64,000 nt of DNA from Ruegeria sp. YS9 (GCF_024628725.1 NZ_CP102410.1:186001-250000); one strand, 5' to 3'. Positions 1-10,200 are shown, counted from the first letter of the stretch. Made by a program: numbers and translations. The notes: generated by a model not told the origin, from the sequence alone.

Positions 1-1600
1 CCTCTCGGTCACGTCCAACACGGCACCCACAGGCAGACTGTTTATGGTTATCGAAGGTGCTGTGAAGTCAGTGGCAAAGCTTGTCGTGGTTTGATTGTTG
101 TTTCCCGCCGCGTCCGAGATCGACGCATTGATATTGTAAGTCTCGTCGTCTTGCAGGGCAGACAAATCTGTCACGGTTGCCGTATAGGTCCAAGTACCCC
201 CGGTTACCGTTGCCGTTCCGGTGACGTCCGTAGTGCCGTCAGCGCGCGTGATTTCGACGGTAACAACGGTTCCGTCCGGCGCATCGGAGGTTCCTGACGC
301 GGTCAGGTCGGTTCCTTGTTCAACGGCGTTCATGACGGCCCCGTCGGATACGGTTGAAATTCCGACCGTCGGTGGCGTGAAATCGGTGGTAAAGCTGTTG
401 TTCGCTTGCAGAGCCGGATTCCCGGCAGCGTCCGTGACATCCGCGGTTACGGTGACGGTCGCCGCGTCAGAAAGCCCCGACAGATCCGAAGCAGGTACAG
501 TTACGCTCCAGTTGCCGCCAGTAACCGTTCCGCTATAGGACTGCCCGTTCAGACTGACGGTTACGATTTGTCCGTCTTCAGCTGACGTGCTGCCCGAGAT
601 GTAAAGATCCGTGGCGCGCTCGGCTGCGTTCATGACAGCTCCGTCCGAAAGACTGTCGATGCTGAGCGTCGGCGCGGTCACATCCTTGGCAAGTGTCACT
701 ACGGCCTGCGGTGCCGTCAGGCCACTGGCGTCGTCGACATCCGCTGTAATAGAGAAGTTGCCCCCATCCGACAAGGACGCCAGATCCCCAGCTGGCACGG
801 TCACGTTCCAGGCCCCGCCGGATACTGTTCCGGAATAAGTTTGACCATCGAGGGTTACGGTAACTTGCTCACCATCCTCAACATTTGACGTCAGCCCGCT
901 GATGGTCAAGTCGGACCCGGCTTCGACAGCGTTCAGTACGGAACCAACAGGAAGCGGTGATATCGAAATGGAAGGACCGGTCAGGTCCACGGGAACCGAT
1001 ACAAGAAGCGGTACTGCCGGATTGCCCGACACGTCTTCGACAGCAACCAGAACAGATGCCGGGACTCCGGTGGAAAGACTGCTCAGATCGGAATTGGGGA
1101 TCGTTACACTCCAGCTTCCGCCAGAAGCGGTGCCGGTATGCACTTGTCCGTTGAACGTGACGACAATGGTCTGCCCGTCCTCTGCCGTGGTGGAACCGGT
1201 CAAGGCCAGGTCGCCGACTACGTCGATCAGTTCTATCGAGCCGCCAGCCACGGGATCCAGAGAAACAGTTGGTGCAGTAAAGTCAGTATCAAAGCTTCCG
1301 CTGGCTTGTTGAGCGGGATTTCCCGCCGCGTCGGCAACATCAGCGGTAACGGCAATCGTCGCGCCATCAGGAAGGGCCGAGAGGTCTGCTGCCGGAACGG
1401 TGACACTCCATTGTCCGTTGGATACCGTGCCCGAATAGTCTTGCCCGTTCATTGAGACGGTGACGGTCTGCCCGTCCTCTGCATCGGTTGTTCCGGTGAT
1501 CGTCAGGTCCGTTGCCTGTTCGATCGAATTCAAAACAGGGCCATCGGAAAACCCGGTGATCGACAGGGTAGGGGGAATTGAATCAATATCGAACTTGACG
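1..1600 (-). repeat. Tandem ~300-bp Ig-like domain repeats
   Basis: Equivalent TAPT/TPPT-type domain starts fall near plus-strand positions 60, 365, 665, 965, 1265 and 1570, a period of about 300-306 bp (about 100 residues). Units diverge at the residue level but share the EDGQ, NGQxYSGTV and WSVTVPA signatures. At least five units are visible and the array continues past the window start. Confidence 0.85.
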
Positions 1601-2457
1601 GATTCGCTTGACAGTTCCGTGCCTGAATCGTCCAGATGTCTGACTGTCACCGTAGAGACGCCTTGCGGAAGCGCATTTGCTTCGGCCGCAGTGAGAGAAA
1701 CGCTCCAGCTGCCGTCACCGTTGGGTGTTACGGTTTTGACCAGCGAACCTATCGTGACCTCGACTGTCGATGTTCCGTCTGGTGCGGCGGCATTGGTAAT
1801 GGCGCTGTTCAATGCCGTTGCCTGAAGTTCGGCCAGGTTCAGGCTGGTATAGCTCGGTTCCGGTTGGGGTTGGGGTCCAGGCGCGACAGGTTCCGGGGAA
1901 TCGCCGCCGCCGCCGCCACCTCCGCCCGCGGCGGCAGCTGCGCCAGCCAGCCCGAGGCCGCCCAGTGCAGCCCCGGCGCCGCTGATTCCGCCAGCTGCTA
2001 CGCCGGCTTCAGCTGCGCTGAACTGGGCGATTTCAGCAACCGCCTCTTCTGCGATCATGATTGCGCCGCTGTCCAGGACCTGTACGTTTTCCGCCGCCAC
2101 GATCATCGTCCGACCGTCAGCCATTTTCAGAAGAACATCGCCGTTTTTCAGCAACTTGGCGGATCGCACACCCGGAATAGTCTCTGCGAACTGGAAGGCG
2201 TAAAGCTCTTCGATGGTTGCCTGTGACAAGGCAGGCAAGGCCATCAATGTGGACATAAGGCCGCCAGCCGCGCCGCGACCCGCCCAACGACCAAGCTTTC
2301 CATTGATCCACTGTTGAACTTGAGATTTGCGATCTCCGTCCGTCGAGTCAACCGCCGAACGATTGTTGGCCTCAGGTGCTTTGGTCATCTTGCCCTCGCA
2401 TGTGGTGTCCGCGATCATCGCAACAGGAAAGGATGTGCTGTTTGGCGTTTTGCTCAT
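1..2457 (-). CDS. Giant Ig-like-repeat surface adhesin, N-terminal part (runs off window)
   Basis: An open minus-strand frame of 819 codons runs from an ATG at 2457 (GGGAAAGA ribosome site just upstream; in-frame stop at 2508) to the window edge without a stop. The first ~150 residues are a non-repetitive head containing GRGAAGGLMSTLMALPALSQ and an acidic segment (around residues 85-140). A Gly/Ala-rich stretch and a run of glycines plus a Pro/Gln/Glu linker follow near residues 150-200. After that come tandem Ig-like (BapA/VCBS-type) units of about 100 residues, each with a TAPT-like opening, ATDLTISG-like, EDGQTVTV and GTVSGGxWSVTVPA strands. The architecture matches large type-1-secreted biofilm adhesins; the C-terminal secretion signal lies outside the window. 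The many plus-strand frames here are shadows of the repeats. Divergent from the RTX/dockerin gene. Adhesin role is inferred from architecture. Confidence 0.85.
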   Translation of the reverse strand, partial: MSKTPNSTSFPVAMIADTTCEGKMTKAPEANNRSAVDSTDGDRKSQVQQWINGKLGRWAGRGAAGGLMSTLMALPALSQATIEELYAFQFAETIPGVRSAKLLKNGDVLLKMADGRTMIVAAENVQVLDSGAIMIAEEAVAEIAQFSAAEAGVAAGGISGAGAALGGLGLAGAAAAAGGGGGGGGDSPEPVAPGPQPQPEPSYTSLNLAELQATALNSAITNAAAPDGTSTVEVTIGSLVKTVTPNGDGSWSVSLTAAEANALPQGVSTVTVRHLDDSGTELSSESVKFDIDSIPPTLSITGFSDGPVLNSIEQATDLTITGTTDAEDGQTVTVSMNGQDYSGTVSNGQWSVTVPAADLSALPDGATIAVTADVADAAGNPAQQASGSFDTDFTAPTVSLDPVAGGSIELIDVVGDLALTGSTTAEDGQTIVVTFNGQVHTGTASGGSWSVTIPNSDLSSLSTGVPASVLVAVEDVSGNPAVPLLVSVPVDLTGPSISISPLPVGSVLNAVEAGSDLTISGLTSNVEDGEQVTVTLDGQTYSGTVSGGAWNVTVPAGDLASLSDGGNFSITADVDDASGLTAPQAVVTLAKDVTAPTLSIDSLSDGAVMNAAERATDLYISGSTSAEDGQIVTVSLNGQSYSGTVTGGNWSVTVPASDLSGLSDAATVTVTADVTDAAGNPALQANNSFTTDFTPPTVGISTVSDGAVMNAVEQGTDLTASGTSDAPDGTVVTVEITRADGTTDVTGTATVTGGTWTYTATVTDLSALQDDETYNINASISDAAGNNNQTTTSFATDFTAPSITINSLPVGAVLDVTER

Positions 2458-2617
2458 CTGTCTTTCCCATTTGTTGCCGTTGCGATCGGACCTGAAAAAA
2501 TTGAGTTAAACTGAAACCGAACTTCTCGTTTTCACCACAATTCTGCTTCGGTTTCGGTCTGCTCATCTGGTCATCTTGCCGTAACTGCCAGGGGTGGCGT
2601 GTGAGGTGATGGCTGTG

Positions 2618-4666
2618 ATGCTTCAGTTCGAAAGTGTAGTGGCAACGGGGAGCACGGCGCTCGATTCAGGTATCGGCGATACGGCTTTAAAAACGCTTAA
2701 CGGGAATACGTATCTCTACTCGGTGACCGGCCCGGGTGGCGGCGTCGCGGTCTGGCGGTTGGCCGAAGGTGCCCTGCCGCAGCTGGTTGATACAGAGTAT
2801 TACAGCGGTTCGATCACCTTCCAGGTGGGGCGCAGTGCCACGCCGATCACGCTGGCGGGAACCGAGCAGATTGCGCTCGATATCAACACTGCCGTGGGCC
2901 TGGTCGGGTATGACGTGAACGCGGACGGAACGATCGGCGGCCTGAAGGAAACAGGTGTTCTCAACGGAGGCGGGGATATCTCGGCCATCGTACAGTTTTC
3001 ACTTGGGTCTTCGGATGTCCTTGCGATGGCGCATGAGGATACCGGCAACATCGGAACCTATCATGTGAACGCGAACGGGACGCTCAGTCTTGCGGGTTTG
3101 ATTGCCGGCACAGCGGATGCCATGCAGACGTTGCGGTCGGGTTCGGAACATTTTCTGGTCTCAGGTGACGCGGCAACAAACTCTGTCTCGACGTATCGCA
3201 TCGACTCCGGCACCGGCACGTTAACCGAGATCAACAATGATTCGGCCCTCGGAACCCTTGGTGTTTCTACCCCAACTGCTGTCGAGGCAGTCGAGGCATA
3301 CGGTAAATCCTGGGTCGTGGTGGCGGGGTCCGGCAGCAACTCTCTCAGTGTTCTTCAATTGAACAGCGACGGAAGTTTGAAGGCGACGGACCATGTGCTT
3401 GATACGCTTCATACGCGGTTTGAATCGGTTCAGGATCTGGCGGTCATAGACGTGAACGGGCGGGTCTTCGTGGTTGCAGGCGGGGGCGATGATGGCCTGT
3501 CTCTGTTCACTCTGACACCCGAAGGTCAACTGGTTCATATGGACAGTTTCGCGGATACGGTGGCGAGCGGCTTGCAGAATGTCGAATCGATCAGCGTTGC
3601 GCATGTGGGTGATGAGTTGCAAATTCTCGTGACGTCACAACAGGATGCCGGACTGACAGTCCTGACTGTCCCGGTTGATGATCTTGGTGTGGTGCGCAAG
3701 GGGTTCGGTACCGTGAACGGGAGCGCATCGGACGATATCCTCAGCGGCGGTATTCTGGACACGACCCTTTTAGGAGGCGCCGGAGACGACATTCTCATTG
3801 CAGGGAAGGGTGCGACGACGATGTCGGGTGGTGCAGGGGCCGACATTTTCGTGATGCAGTCGGGTAGTGGTCTGACCACAATCACCGATTTTCAGGCGGG
3901 CGTGGATCGTCTGGATATGTTCGACTACCTGCTGTTGCGGTCGCCTCAGCAACTCACCTTTACCAGCACGGCAAACGGGGCTCAGATCGAATATCGTGGC
4001 GAGGTCGTGCAGGTCCAATCCGCCTCGGGCGGAGCTTTGACAAGCACGGATATCTTTGGCGCAGGCTTCGCCGGACCGGATCATATTCCGGTGGATTTCG
4101 GGGACCTGGGCGGGCAGACCCCGGGCAGTTCTGATGGATTGGTCGGGCAGATTACGGTGGACAGTGGGGCGGCTAATCCGGGGCTGACGGATGCGGAAAT
4201 CCGGTTCACGCCGGACGGCGGGGGTACGGTATCCGCCACCGCAGATGATCAGGGGCGGTTCGATCTGGAATTGCCCGATGGTACCTTTCCCGGAGTGCTG
4301 GACATCACCAAACACTATTCCACGGCAAGCGGAAAGATTGACGCGCTGGACGCTTTGCAAGTGTTGCGCATCTCGGTTGGTCTTGATCCGACATGGGGTC
4401 CCGCGACCGCGGAAAACCTGATAGCCGCAGACGTCAACAGGGATGGCACCGTAAACGCCCTGGATGCGCTTGCAATTCTGCAAGTCGCCGTCGGGCAGCC
4501 CACGGCCCATGACCCTGAATGGGTCTTTCTGGATGAGAACGCGGACCTTTCCGGAATAACCAAGGACAATGTAACCTATCAGACGGGTGTCGATATCGTG
4601 GCGGTGGATGGGGTCATCAACGTGGACATGACCTCCATCTTATTGGGAAATCTCGAAGCGGCCTGA
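2618..4666 (+). CDS. RTX calcium-binding protein with beta-propeller-like N-terminus and dockerin-like domain
   Basis: Predicted secreted protein of 682 residues. The first ~360 residues consist of repeating blade-like segments (VYHVNANGTLSLAGL-type lactonase/propeller repeats). RTX nonapeptide-like motifs follow (LLGGAGDDILIAG, MSGGAGADIFV; around residues 385-410) with the usual ITDFQAGVDRLD strand. A short beta domain (residues ~510-565) precedes two Ca-loop segments of dockerin type I character (KIDALDALQVLRISVG and DVNRDGTVNALDALAILQVA; ~571-630). No N-terminal signal peptide is seen, as expected for type 1 secretion, though no ABC exporter is in the window. Start choice: ATG 2618 has GAGGTG nine bases upstream; an in-frame GTG at 2594 is the alternative. 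Divergent from the giant adhesin, suggesting co-function at the cell surface. Confidence 0.75.
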   Translation: MLQFESVVATGSTALDSGIGDTALKTLNGNTYLYSVTGPGGGVAVWRLAEGALPQLVDTEYYSGSITFQVGRSATPITLAGTEQIALDINTAVGLVGYDVNADGTIGGLKETGVLNGGGDISAIVQFSLGSSDVLAMAHEDTGNIGTYHVNANGTLSLAGLIAGTADAMQTLRSGSEHFLVSGDAATNSVSTYRIDSGTGTLTEINNDSALGTLGVSTPTAVEAVEAYGKSWVVVAGSGSNSLSVLQLNSDGSLKATDHVLDTLHTRFESVQDLAVIDVNGRVFVVAGGGDDGLSLFTLTPEGQLVHMDSFADTVASGLQNVESISVAHVGDELQILVTSQQDAGLTVLTVPVDDLGVVRKGFGTVNGSASDDILSGGILDTTLLGGAGDDILIAGKGATTMSGGAGADIFVMQSGSGLTTITDFQAGVDRLDMFDYLLLRSPQQLTFTSTANGAQIEYRGEVVQVQSASGGALTSTDIFGAGFAGPDHIPVDFGDLGGQTPGSSDGLVGQITVDSGAANPGLTDAEIRFTPDGGGTVSATADDQGRFDLELPDGTFPGVLDITKHYSTASGKIDALDALQVLRISVGLDPTWGPATAENLIAADVNRDGTVNALDALAILQVAVGQPTAHDPEWVFLDENADLSGITKDNVTYQTGVDIVAVDGVINVDMTSILLGNLEAA

Positions 4667-5043
4667 GCGCCGAAAGATATCTCGGCCAAAGCAGGGTTGT
4701 ACCTTTTTGAGCAGCAAGATGCGGATCGGCCTTCGCGGCGAAATTGACACGTCCCGGCCTCAGCGCTCGAATGCCGCCCCATGTCGCGGTGCTTTTGGTT
4801 TCGGCCCAAGCGTTGTCGCGCCTGCGGCTTCGTTATCTGTTCCATTCTTGTGCCTTCATGCAGAGATGGCCCAATAATTTCAATGTATTCTACCAGAATC
4901 GCAACTTGCCTGCGATAATCGCCTGACCTTCGGAACCGATGAGCCGCTCAAATTGCTGGTCGGACAACATAGGTCTTGGCGTCGGTGGAACAAATGTGAC
5001 ATAGCAGGCCGAGACATCAACACAGAGATGAAAATTAGTAACA
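4667..5043. other. Intergenic stretch, nothing coding recognised
   Basis: About 380 bases between the RTX gene and rfbC. AT content rises towards rfbC (near 4860-5040), consistent with a promoter region, but no clear -35/-10 pair, terminator with a T-run or credible ORF was found. Confidence 0.5.
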
Positions 5044-5613
5044 ATGGAAATATTGGCGCTTTCCATTCCGGAAGTGAAACTGATCACCCCGAAGCGTTTT
5101 GGCGATCATCGCGGGTTCTTTGAAGAAACCTACAATGCCGACAGTTTTGCGGCACAAGGGATTCATACGCAATTCGTTCAGGACAATCATTCCCTTTCGA
5201 GCACGGTGAACACGGTACGCGGATTGCATTTTCAGGCTCCGCCAAGGGCGCAGGCCAAGCTGGTGCGCTGCGGTCGTGGGCGGCTGTTTGATGTCGCGGT
5301 CGATATCCGCAAAGGCTCGCCCACCTATGGTCACTGGGTCGGTGAAGAACTGAGTTTCGAGAACGGGCGGATGCTGTTGGTTCCAGCGGGGTTCGCGCAT
5401 GGGTTCGTGACGTTGGAGCCGGAGACCGAGATCGTCTACAAGTGTTCTGATACCTACGCACCGGAAACTGAAGGCGCGGTTCGTTGGGACGATCCCGATA
5501 TCGGCATTGAATGGCCACAGAGCAATTCAGAACCCCAGCTGTCCGAGAAAGACCGGATCGCACCACTTCTGCGCGAAATTGAATCTCCTTTCGTATTCGA
5601 GGGCACACAATGA
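5044..5613 (+). CDS. rfbC: dTDP-4-dehydrorhamnose 3,5-epimerase
   Basis: RmlC cupin of 189 residues, normal family length. It epimerises dTDP-4-keto-6-deoxyglucose at C3 and C5 in dTDP-L-rhamnose synthesis. Visible marks are the substrate loop [10 protein letters not shown] (21-30), the catalytic-His segment RGLHFQAPP with His62, the strand AGFAHGF with His119, and Tyr132 in [11 protein letters not shown]. First gene of the rfbCBDA operon; its end overlaps rfbB (ATGA). The ribosome site ahead of ATG 5044 is weak. Cytoplasmic. Confidence 0.96.
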   Translation: MEILALSIPEVKLITPKRFGDHRGFFEETYNADSFAAQGIHTQFVQDNHSLSSTVNTVRGLHFQAPPRAQAKLVRCGRGRLFDVAVDIRKGSPTYGHWVGEELSFENGRMLLVPAGFAHGFVTLEPETEIVYKCSDTYAPETEGAVRWDDPDIGIEWPQSNSEPQLSEKDRIAPLLREIESPFVFEGTQ

Positions 5614-6650
5614 AAATTCTGGTTACGGGCGGGGCGGGCTTTATCGGCTCTGCCGTTATCCGTCGCGCGATTGCCGATGGGCATTCGGTCGTCAATGTCG
5701 ATGCCCTGACCTATGCAGCCTGTCTGGACAATGTTGCCTCTGTTGCGGATGCGCCGGGATACGTTTTTGAACACGCGGATATCCGGGATGCGGCCGCCAT
5801 GTCGGCGATACTGGACAGGCACCAGCCCGACGCGATCATGCATCTGGCCGCTGAAAGCCATGTCGACCGTTCGATCGATGGCCCGGCCGCGTTCATCGAC
5901 ACGAACCTGACCGGTACTTATGTATTGCTGGAGGCCGCACGCGCCTACTGGGTGGGTGCCGGCCGTCCCGAGCATTTCCGGTTTCACCATATATCAACCG
6001 ACGAGGTCTTTGGGTCCTTGGGTAAAACCGGGTTTTTCACCGAAGACAGCCCGTACCAGCCGAACTCACCCTATTCGGCCTCGAAAGCGGGATCGGATCA
6101 TCTTGTGCGGGCGTGGCGCGAAACATACGGCCTGCCAGTGGTTCTTACCAATTGTTCCAACAACTACGGCCCTTACCAGTTTCCGGAAAAGTTGATCCCC
6201 GTGGTCATCCTCAGCGCGCTGGCGGGCAAACCGATCCCGATTTACGGGAAAGGCGACAACATTCGCGACTGGCTGCATGTCGATGACCATGCAGAAGCTC
6301 TGTTGCTGGTACTCGAAAAGGGTGAACTGGGCCGCAGCTACAACATCGGCGGCGAGAATGAGATGACCAATCTTGATCTTGTCAGAATGCTGTGTTCGAT
6401 CCTGGATCGCCTCAAGCCGGGTGAAACGCCCTATGCGGATTTGATCACGTTCGTCGCTGACCGCCCCGGTCACGATCAGCGCTATGCCATCGATCCGACA
6501 CGGATTCGCACGGAACTGAACTGGCGCCCTTCCTATACGCCCGAAACCGGGCTGGAACAGACGGTTCAGTGGTATCTGGACAACAGCGCGTGGTTGAACG
6601 CGTTGCAGGCCCGCAGCGGTGTGGGTGAGCGGCTGGGTGTTGCCAAATGA
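5610..6650 (+). CDS. rfbB: dTDP-glucose 4,6-dehydratase
   Basis: RmlB, 346 residues, extended short-chain dehydrogenase. It converts dTDP-glucose to dTDP-4-keto-6-deoxyglucose. NAD-binding GGAGFIG is at residues 7-13, the catalytic Thr130-Asp131-Glu132 triad in STDEVFG, and Tyr155-x3-Lys159 in YSASK. The product-family motif [17 protein letters not shown] is intact. Start overlaps the end of rfbC and its end overlaps rfbD, indicating translational coupling. Confidence 0.97.
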   Translation: MKILVTGGAGFIGSAVIRRAIADGHSVVNVDALTYAACLDNVASVADAPGYVFEHADIRDAAAMSAILDRHQPDAIMHLAAESHVDRSIDGPAAFIDTNLTGTYVLLEAARAYWVGAGRPEHFRFHHISTDEVFGSLGKTGFFTEDSPYQPNSPYSASKAGSDHLVRAWRETYGLPVVLTNCSNNYGPYQFPEKLIPVVILSALAGKPIPIYGKGDNIRDWLHVDDHAEALLLVLEKGELGRSYNIGGENEMTNLDLVRMLCSILDRLKPGETPYADLITFVADRPGHDQRYAIDPTRIRTELNWRPSYTPETGLEQTVQWYLDNSAWLNALQARSGVGERLGVAK

Positions 6651-7510
6651 AGGCGCTGGTATTCGGCCACGGGGGGCAGGTGGCGACCGAGTTGCGACGT
6701 CGCGGACAGGCGCATGGTGTCTTGGTTGAATCCTTGGATCGCGCCGCGGTGGACCTGTCTGACCCGTCGCAATGTGCAGACGCCATCCGGCATACGGATG
6801 CGGACGTGATCATCAATGCAGCAGCCTATACTGCCGTTGACCAGGCCGAAGAAGAAAGCGACCTGGCGCAACGGATCAACGGAGATTCTCCCGGAGCAAT
6901 GGCGCGTGCCGCCGCTGCCCGTGGCCTGCCCTTTCTGCATATTTCCACGGACTACGTTTTTGACGGTTCTGGTACGACCCCCCGGAGCACCGATGACCCG
7001 ACCGGGCCTTTGGGGGCTTATGGTCGAACCAAACTGGACGGCGAACGCCAGATCGCAGAGGCTGGCGGCCACCATGCCATTTTGCGCACAAGCTGGGTGT
7101 TTTCGGCCCACGGAAAGAACTTTGTAAAGACCATTCTTCGACTGGCAGAGACCCGTGACAAGCTGACCATCGTCGCAGATCAGATCGGTGGGCCAACACC
7201 TGCTGCCGACATTGCTGAAACCTTGCTGAAAATGGCCAAGGCCGGCCCCGCAGCCAAAGGTGGCGTGTTCCACTATTCCGGGGCTCCCGATGCCAGCTGG
7301 GCGGATTTCGCCCGTGAAATTGTTTCTCAATCCGGCTTGTCGGTCGAAATCGAGGATATTCCAACTGAGGCGTACCCAACGCCGGCGCCCAGGCCGCTGA
7401 ACTCACGTATGGACTGTTCGCGGCTTGAAAACGTGTTCGGAATTCAGAGGCCCGACTGGAAAGCTGGACTGGCCGAGATATTGAGCGAGTTGAAGTCAGC
7501 GACCAGCTGA
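6647..7510 (+). CDS. rfbD: dTDP-4-dehydrorhamnose reductase
   Basis: RmlD, 287 residues, performs the last NAD(P)H-dependent step to dTDP-L-rhamnose. N-terminal nucleotide-binding loop [11 protein letters not shown] (6-16), conserved [22 protein letters not shown] and the catalytic YGRTK Tyr/Lys motif are all present. Its ATG overlaps the rfbB stop. The C-terminal [11 protein letters not shown] segment typical of the family is present. Confidence 0.96.
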   Translation: MKALVFGHGGQVATELRRRGQAHGVLVESLDRAAVDLSDPSQCADAIRHTDADVIINAAAYTAVDQAEEESDLAQRINGDSPGAMARAAAARGLPFLHISTDYVFDGSGTTPRSTDDPTGPLGAYGRTKLDGERQIAEAGGHHAILRTSWVFSAHGKNFVKTILRLAETRDKLTIVADQIGGPTPAADIAETLLKMAKAGPAAKGGVFHYSGAPDASWADFAREIVSQSGLSVEIEDIPTEAYPTPAPRPLNSRMDCSRLENVFGIQRPDWKAGLAEILSELKSATS

Positions 7511-7528
7511 ACCTTGAAAGGACAGATT

Positions 7529-8395
7529 ATGCAGCGCAAAGGCATTATTCTTGCCGGTGGGTCCGGAACCCGGCTTTATCCGATCACCATGGCGATATCG
7601 AAGCAATTGCTGCCGATCTACGACAAGCCGATGATCTTTTACCCGCTGAGTGTTTTGATGCTGTCGCAGATCCGCGAAATCGCGATCATCACCACCCCCC
7701 AGGATCAGGATCAGTTTCAGCGCCTTTTGGGGGATGGCAGTCAATACGGGTTGTCCTTGACCTGGATCGTGCAACCGTCTCCTGACGGTCTGGCGCAGGC
7801 TTATACATTGGCCGAGGATTTCCTGGATGGTGCGCCGTCGGCGTTGATTCTGGGTGACAACATTTTCTTCGGACATGGCCTTCCGGACCTGCTGCTCGAG
7901 GCGGATCAACTGGAGCGCGGCGGGACGGTTTTTGCGTATCGGGTCGCTGATCCCGAACGCTACGGTGTCGTGGATTTCGAAGGGAACAAAGCCCGCGCGA
8001 TCGTCGAAAAACCCAAGGTGCCTCCGTCGAACTACGCGGTGACGGGTCTATATTTTCTGGATGGCGATGCTCCGGCCCGCGCGCATGAGGTCAAACCGTC
8101 AGAGCGTGGTGAGCTGGAAATCACATCGCTGCTGGAGATGTATCTGGACGAAGGTTTGCTGGATGTGCAGACCATGGGGCGCGGTTTTGCCTGGCTGGAT
8201 ACCGGCACGCACGGGTCTTTGCTGGATGCGGGAAACTTCGTGCGCACGATCACGGAACGTCAGGGTATGCAGACCGGAAGCCTGGACGAAATTGCCTGGG
8301 CAAATGGCTGGATTGGCGACGAAGCGCTTGATGAACGCGCGCGCCTGTTCGCCAAGTCCACGTACGGCACCTATCTGAAGGGGCTGTTGAGCTAG
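7529..8395 (+). CDS. rfbA: Glucose-1-phosphate thymidylyltransferase
   Basis: RmlA, 288 residues, makes dTDP-glucose from dTTP and glucose-1-phosphate, the entry step for the three preceding enzymes. The nucleotidyltransferase signature GGSGTRLYPIT lies at residues 9-19, followed by SKQLLPIYDKPMI and LGDNIFFGHG. ATG 7529 is chosen because AAAGGA sits seven bases upstream; an in-frame TTG at 7514 would overlap that ribosome site. Last gene of the operon; order C-B-D-A. Confidence 0.96.
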   Translation: MQRKGIILAGGSGTRLYPITMAISKQLLPIYDKPMIFYPLSVLMLSQIREIAIITTPQDQDQFQRLLGDGSQYGLSLTWIVQPSPDGLAQAYTLAEDFLDGAPSALILGDNIFFGHGLPDLLLEADQLERGGTVFAYRVADPERYGVVDFEGNKARAIVEKPKVPPSNYAVTGLYFLDGDAPARAHEVKPSERGELEITSLLEMYLDEGLLDVQTMGRGFAWLDTGTHGSLLDAGNFVRTITERQGMQTGSLDEIAWANGWIGDEALDERARLFAKSTYGTYLKGLLS

Positions 8396-8468
8396 GCCGC
8401 GAACTGTCTCATGGTTACGTGTTCAGGCTTGATTTTGCTTGAGCCGCAAACGGCTTCGCGCTTTGTGA

Positions 8469-9323
8469 TCAAGGTCTGAACGGGGCTGGTCGGGCATTCC
8501 GGCCATGCCAGACACCGCGCAAGAAGGCCCATTGCTTGGCGCGTTTTCTCGCTGAAAACAACACAGCCGGAGACAGCAATTGCAGCAGCGCCGATGCCAG
8601 GGCCCGACCAAAGGCCATCGGGACTTCATGTTTGCGGGCGACGTAAACCCGCGATTGCCCCATATACCAGCCTTTCAGGCCAGCGATGGCTGGACTTCCC
8701 GGCGAAGATTTGCCTCTGGCGTGGCGCATCCGCGCGTTGTGAACATAGAAAAGTGGCCCGCAAACGGCTTTGAGCCGCAGGCTCAGGTCATCGTCCTCAT
8801 GATACAGAAAGATTTCGGGATCAAACCCGCCGACCGCCTCGAATGCTTCGCGGCGGACCAGGAAGGCCGCGCCGACGAGGACCGGCAATTCAAAATCGGA
8901 ATCGGTTGTTTTCCTGGGCAGGGTTTCATTTCGGGGAATGATCACACTGTATCGCCTGAAACGAGGTGCCCCCTTCCGGTCCAGAATTGCAGGGTTGAAG
9001 GCTGACGCATCCGAATGATTGTCGGCCCCCTCTTGCAACGCATCCAATGCTCCGGGCAGCAAGTGAGAATCCGGGTTCAGAAAAAAAAGCAGGTCCGTTG
9101 TTGCCTTGGCTGCACCAAGGTTGCAGGCGCGGCCAAACCCGATGTTGTCGGGGCTTTCGATCAGAGTTGCGCCATGTGCCCTGGCCATTTGCCGAACCGC
9201 TTCAATATCATCCGAACCATTGTCGACCAAAATCGTCGGCACGCCTTTCGGAATGGAACTCAGCATCTCCGGCAGTACACCACTGCTGTTGTAACAAACG
9301 CTTATGACCGTAATCTGTGACAA
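8469..9323 (-). CDS. Family 2 glycosyltransferase (rhamnosyltransferase-like)
   Basis: 284-residue GT-A fold protein. The N-terminus ITVISVCYNSSG opens the Rossmann-like domain. VDNGSDD (about 33-39) and the DxD-like FLNPDSHLLPGAL bind sugar nucleotide, and PVLVGAAFLVRREAFEAVGGFD is the acceptor-side motif of GT2 enzymes. A basic C-terminal tail follows. The apparent start is TTG 9323 with GGCAGG close upstream. Convergent with rfbA, which suggests it may use the dTDP-rhamnose made next door; acceptor and linkage cannot be read from sequence. Confidence 0.85.
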   Translation of the reverse strand: MSQITVISVCYNSSGVLPEMLSSIPKGVPTILVDNGSDDIEAVRQMARAHGATLIESPDNIGFGRACNLGAAKATTDLLFFLNPDSHLLPGALDALQEGADNHSDASAFNPAILDRKGAPRFRRYSVIIPRNETLPRKTTDSDFELPVLVGAAFLVRREAFEAVGGFDPEIFLYHEDDDLSLRLKAVCGPLFYVHNARMRHARGKSSPGSPAIAGLKGWYMGQSRVYVARKHEVPMAFGRALASALLQLLSPAVLFSARKRAKQWAFLRGVWHGRNARPAPFRP

Positions 9324-10200
9324 ACCTGCCTGCCGTGTCTGTGGAATGGGCCTGATCGTTACTTCCTCTCAAACACGGTTAGGGTCAACCCCGGTTCCAG
9401 TACGGCGGATCCGGGCTGCTGAATGCGGTCCGTGATCTTGTGCACTCAGTCACGGCAATCTGAGAAATGTTTGAATTGGTTCTTCTCCGCTGAAGCGACG
9501 ACAGCAAGCCGATCATCAAGCGCGGCCGGATGGCAAAGCCGCGTTTGGGGGGGCATGCCTTTTGGATCGGAGCGGTAAGATCTACCCCGTTGGGATTTTT
9601 CGATTTCCGGTGGCCGTGGTGAATGAGCAGATTGTTGCCTGTCGTCGGGTCGAAACCAGTAAGTCGCGACATGCCCTGAAGGCGGTATCGGAATTCTGGC
9701 GCCGACCGCTTGCCAGAATGAAGGCGTTGGCGGTTCTCAGAAAGATCCGCAGATGGTTGCAGACGTAAGCTTGTGCGCTCAACACCCTGCGCGCGTTTGC
9801 ATGACCTCACAATGCCCAAAGCCGTGGCGTCCCGCGATATCGGTAAGCTGTTGAAAACTGTATCAAGCATACCTCAACTGAAGTGCGGCACGAGCCCAAG
9901 AGGTTCGACCCGACGCCCACGCGGATGCCGCTTCTTTTGCAGATAAGGCCACGAAACAGAACCCGGTCAAAACATGTTTCTTTGAAGATGGTTGCAAAAC
10001 GCCCTTGGTGCGATTGACCCTTGGGCGAGTGGTCATTGCTGCTGGGGGAGTTTTGTGCAACATTAACCTCTGAGTTGAACATTATCTGGGTGCAACATCC
10101 AAGGCCTTGTGTATCGGTTTGGTATTGGGGATTGCAGAACCAGACCAAACTATATAGCAGCCGAATTGAAGCACGAAATAAGCATCACGGAAGAATTACA
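9324..10200. other. Long intergenic stretch, no supported gene
   Basis: About 880 bases between the glycosyltransferase start and the methyltransferase start. Open frames on both strands (for example 9385-9870 minus) have no recognisable motif and read as chance frames or a decayed gene. The distal end (10060-10200) is AT-richer and presumably carries the methyltransferase promoter. Confidence 0.4.

Noticed and set aside
91..2226. Plus-strand open frames across the adhesin region
   Set aside because: They are antisense shadows of the Ig-like repeats; the minus frame is continuous for 819 codons with clear domain periodicity.
9385..9870. Minus-strand frame of 161 codons as a possible transposase remnant
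   Set aside because: No transposase motif, catalytic residues or terminal inverted repeats could be identified.
10021..10200. N-terminal extension of the methyltransferase
   Set aside because: Sequence is not family-like; GTG 10201 has a ribosome site and methyltransferase similarity begins just after it.
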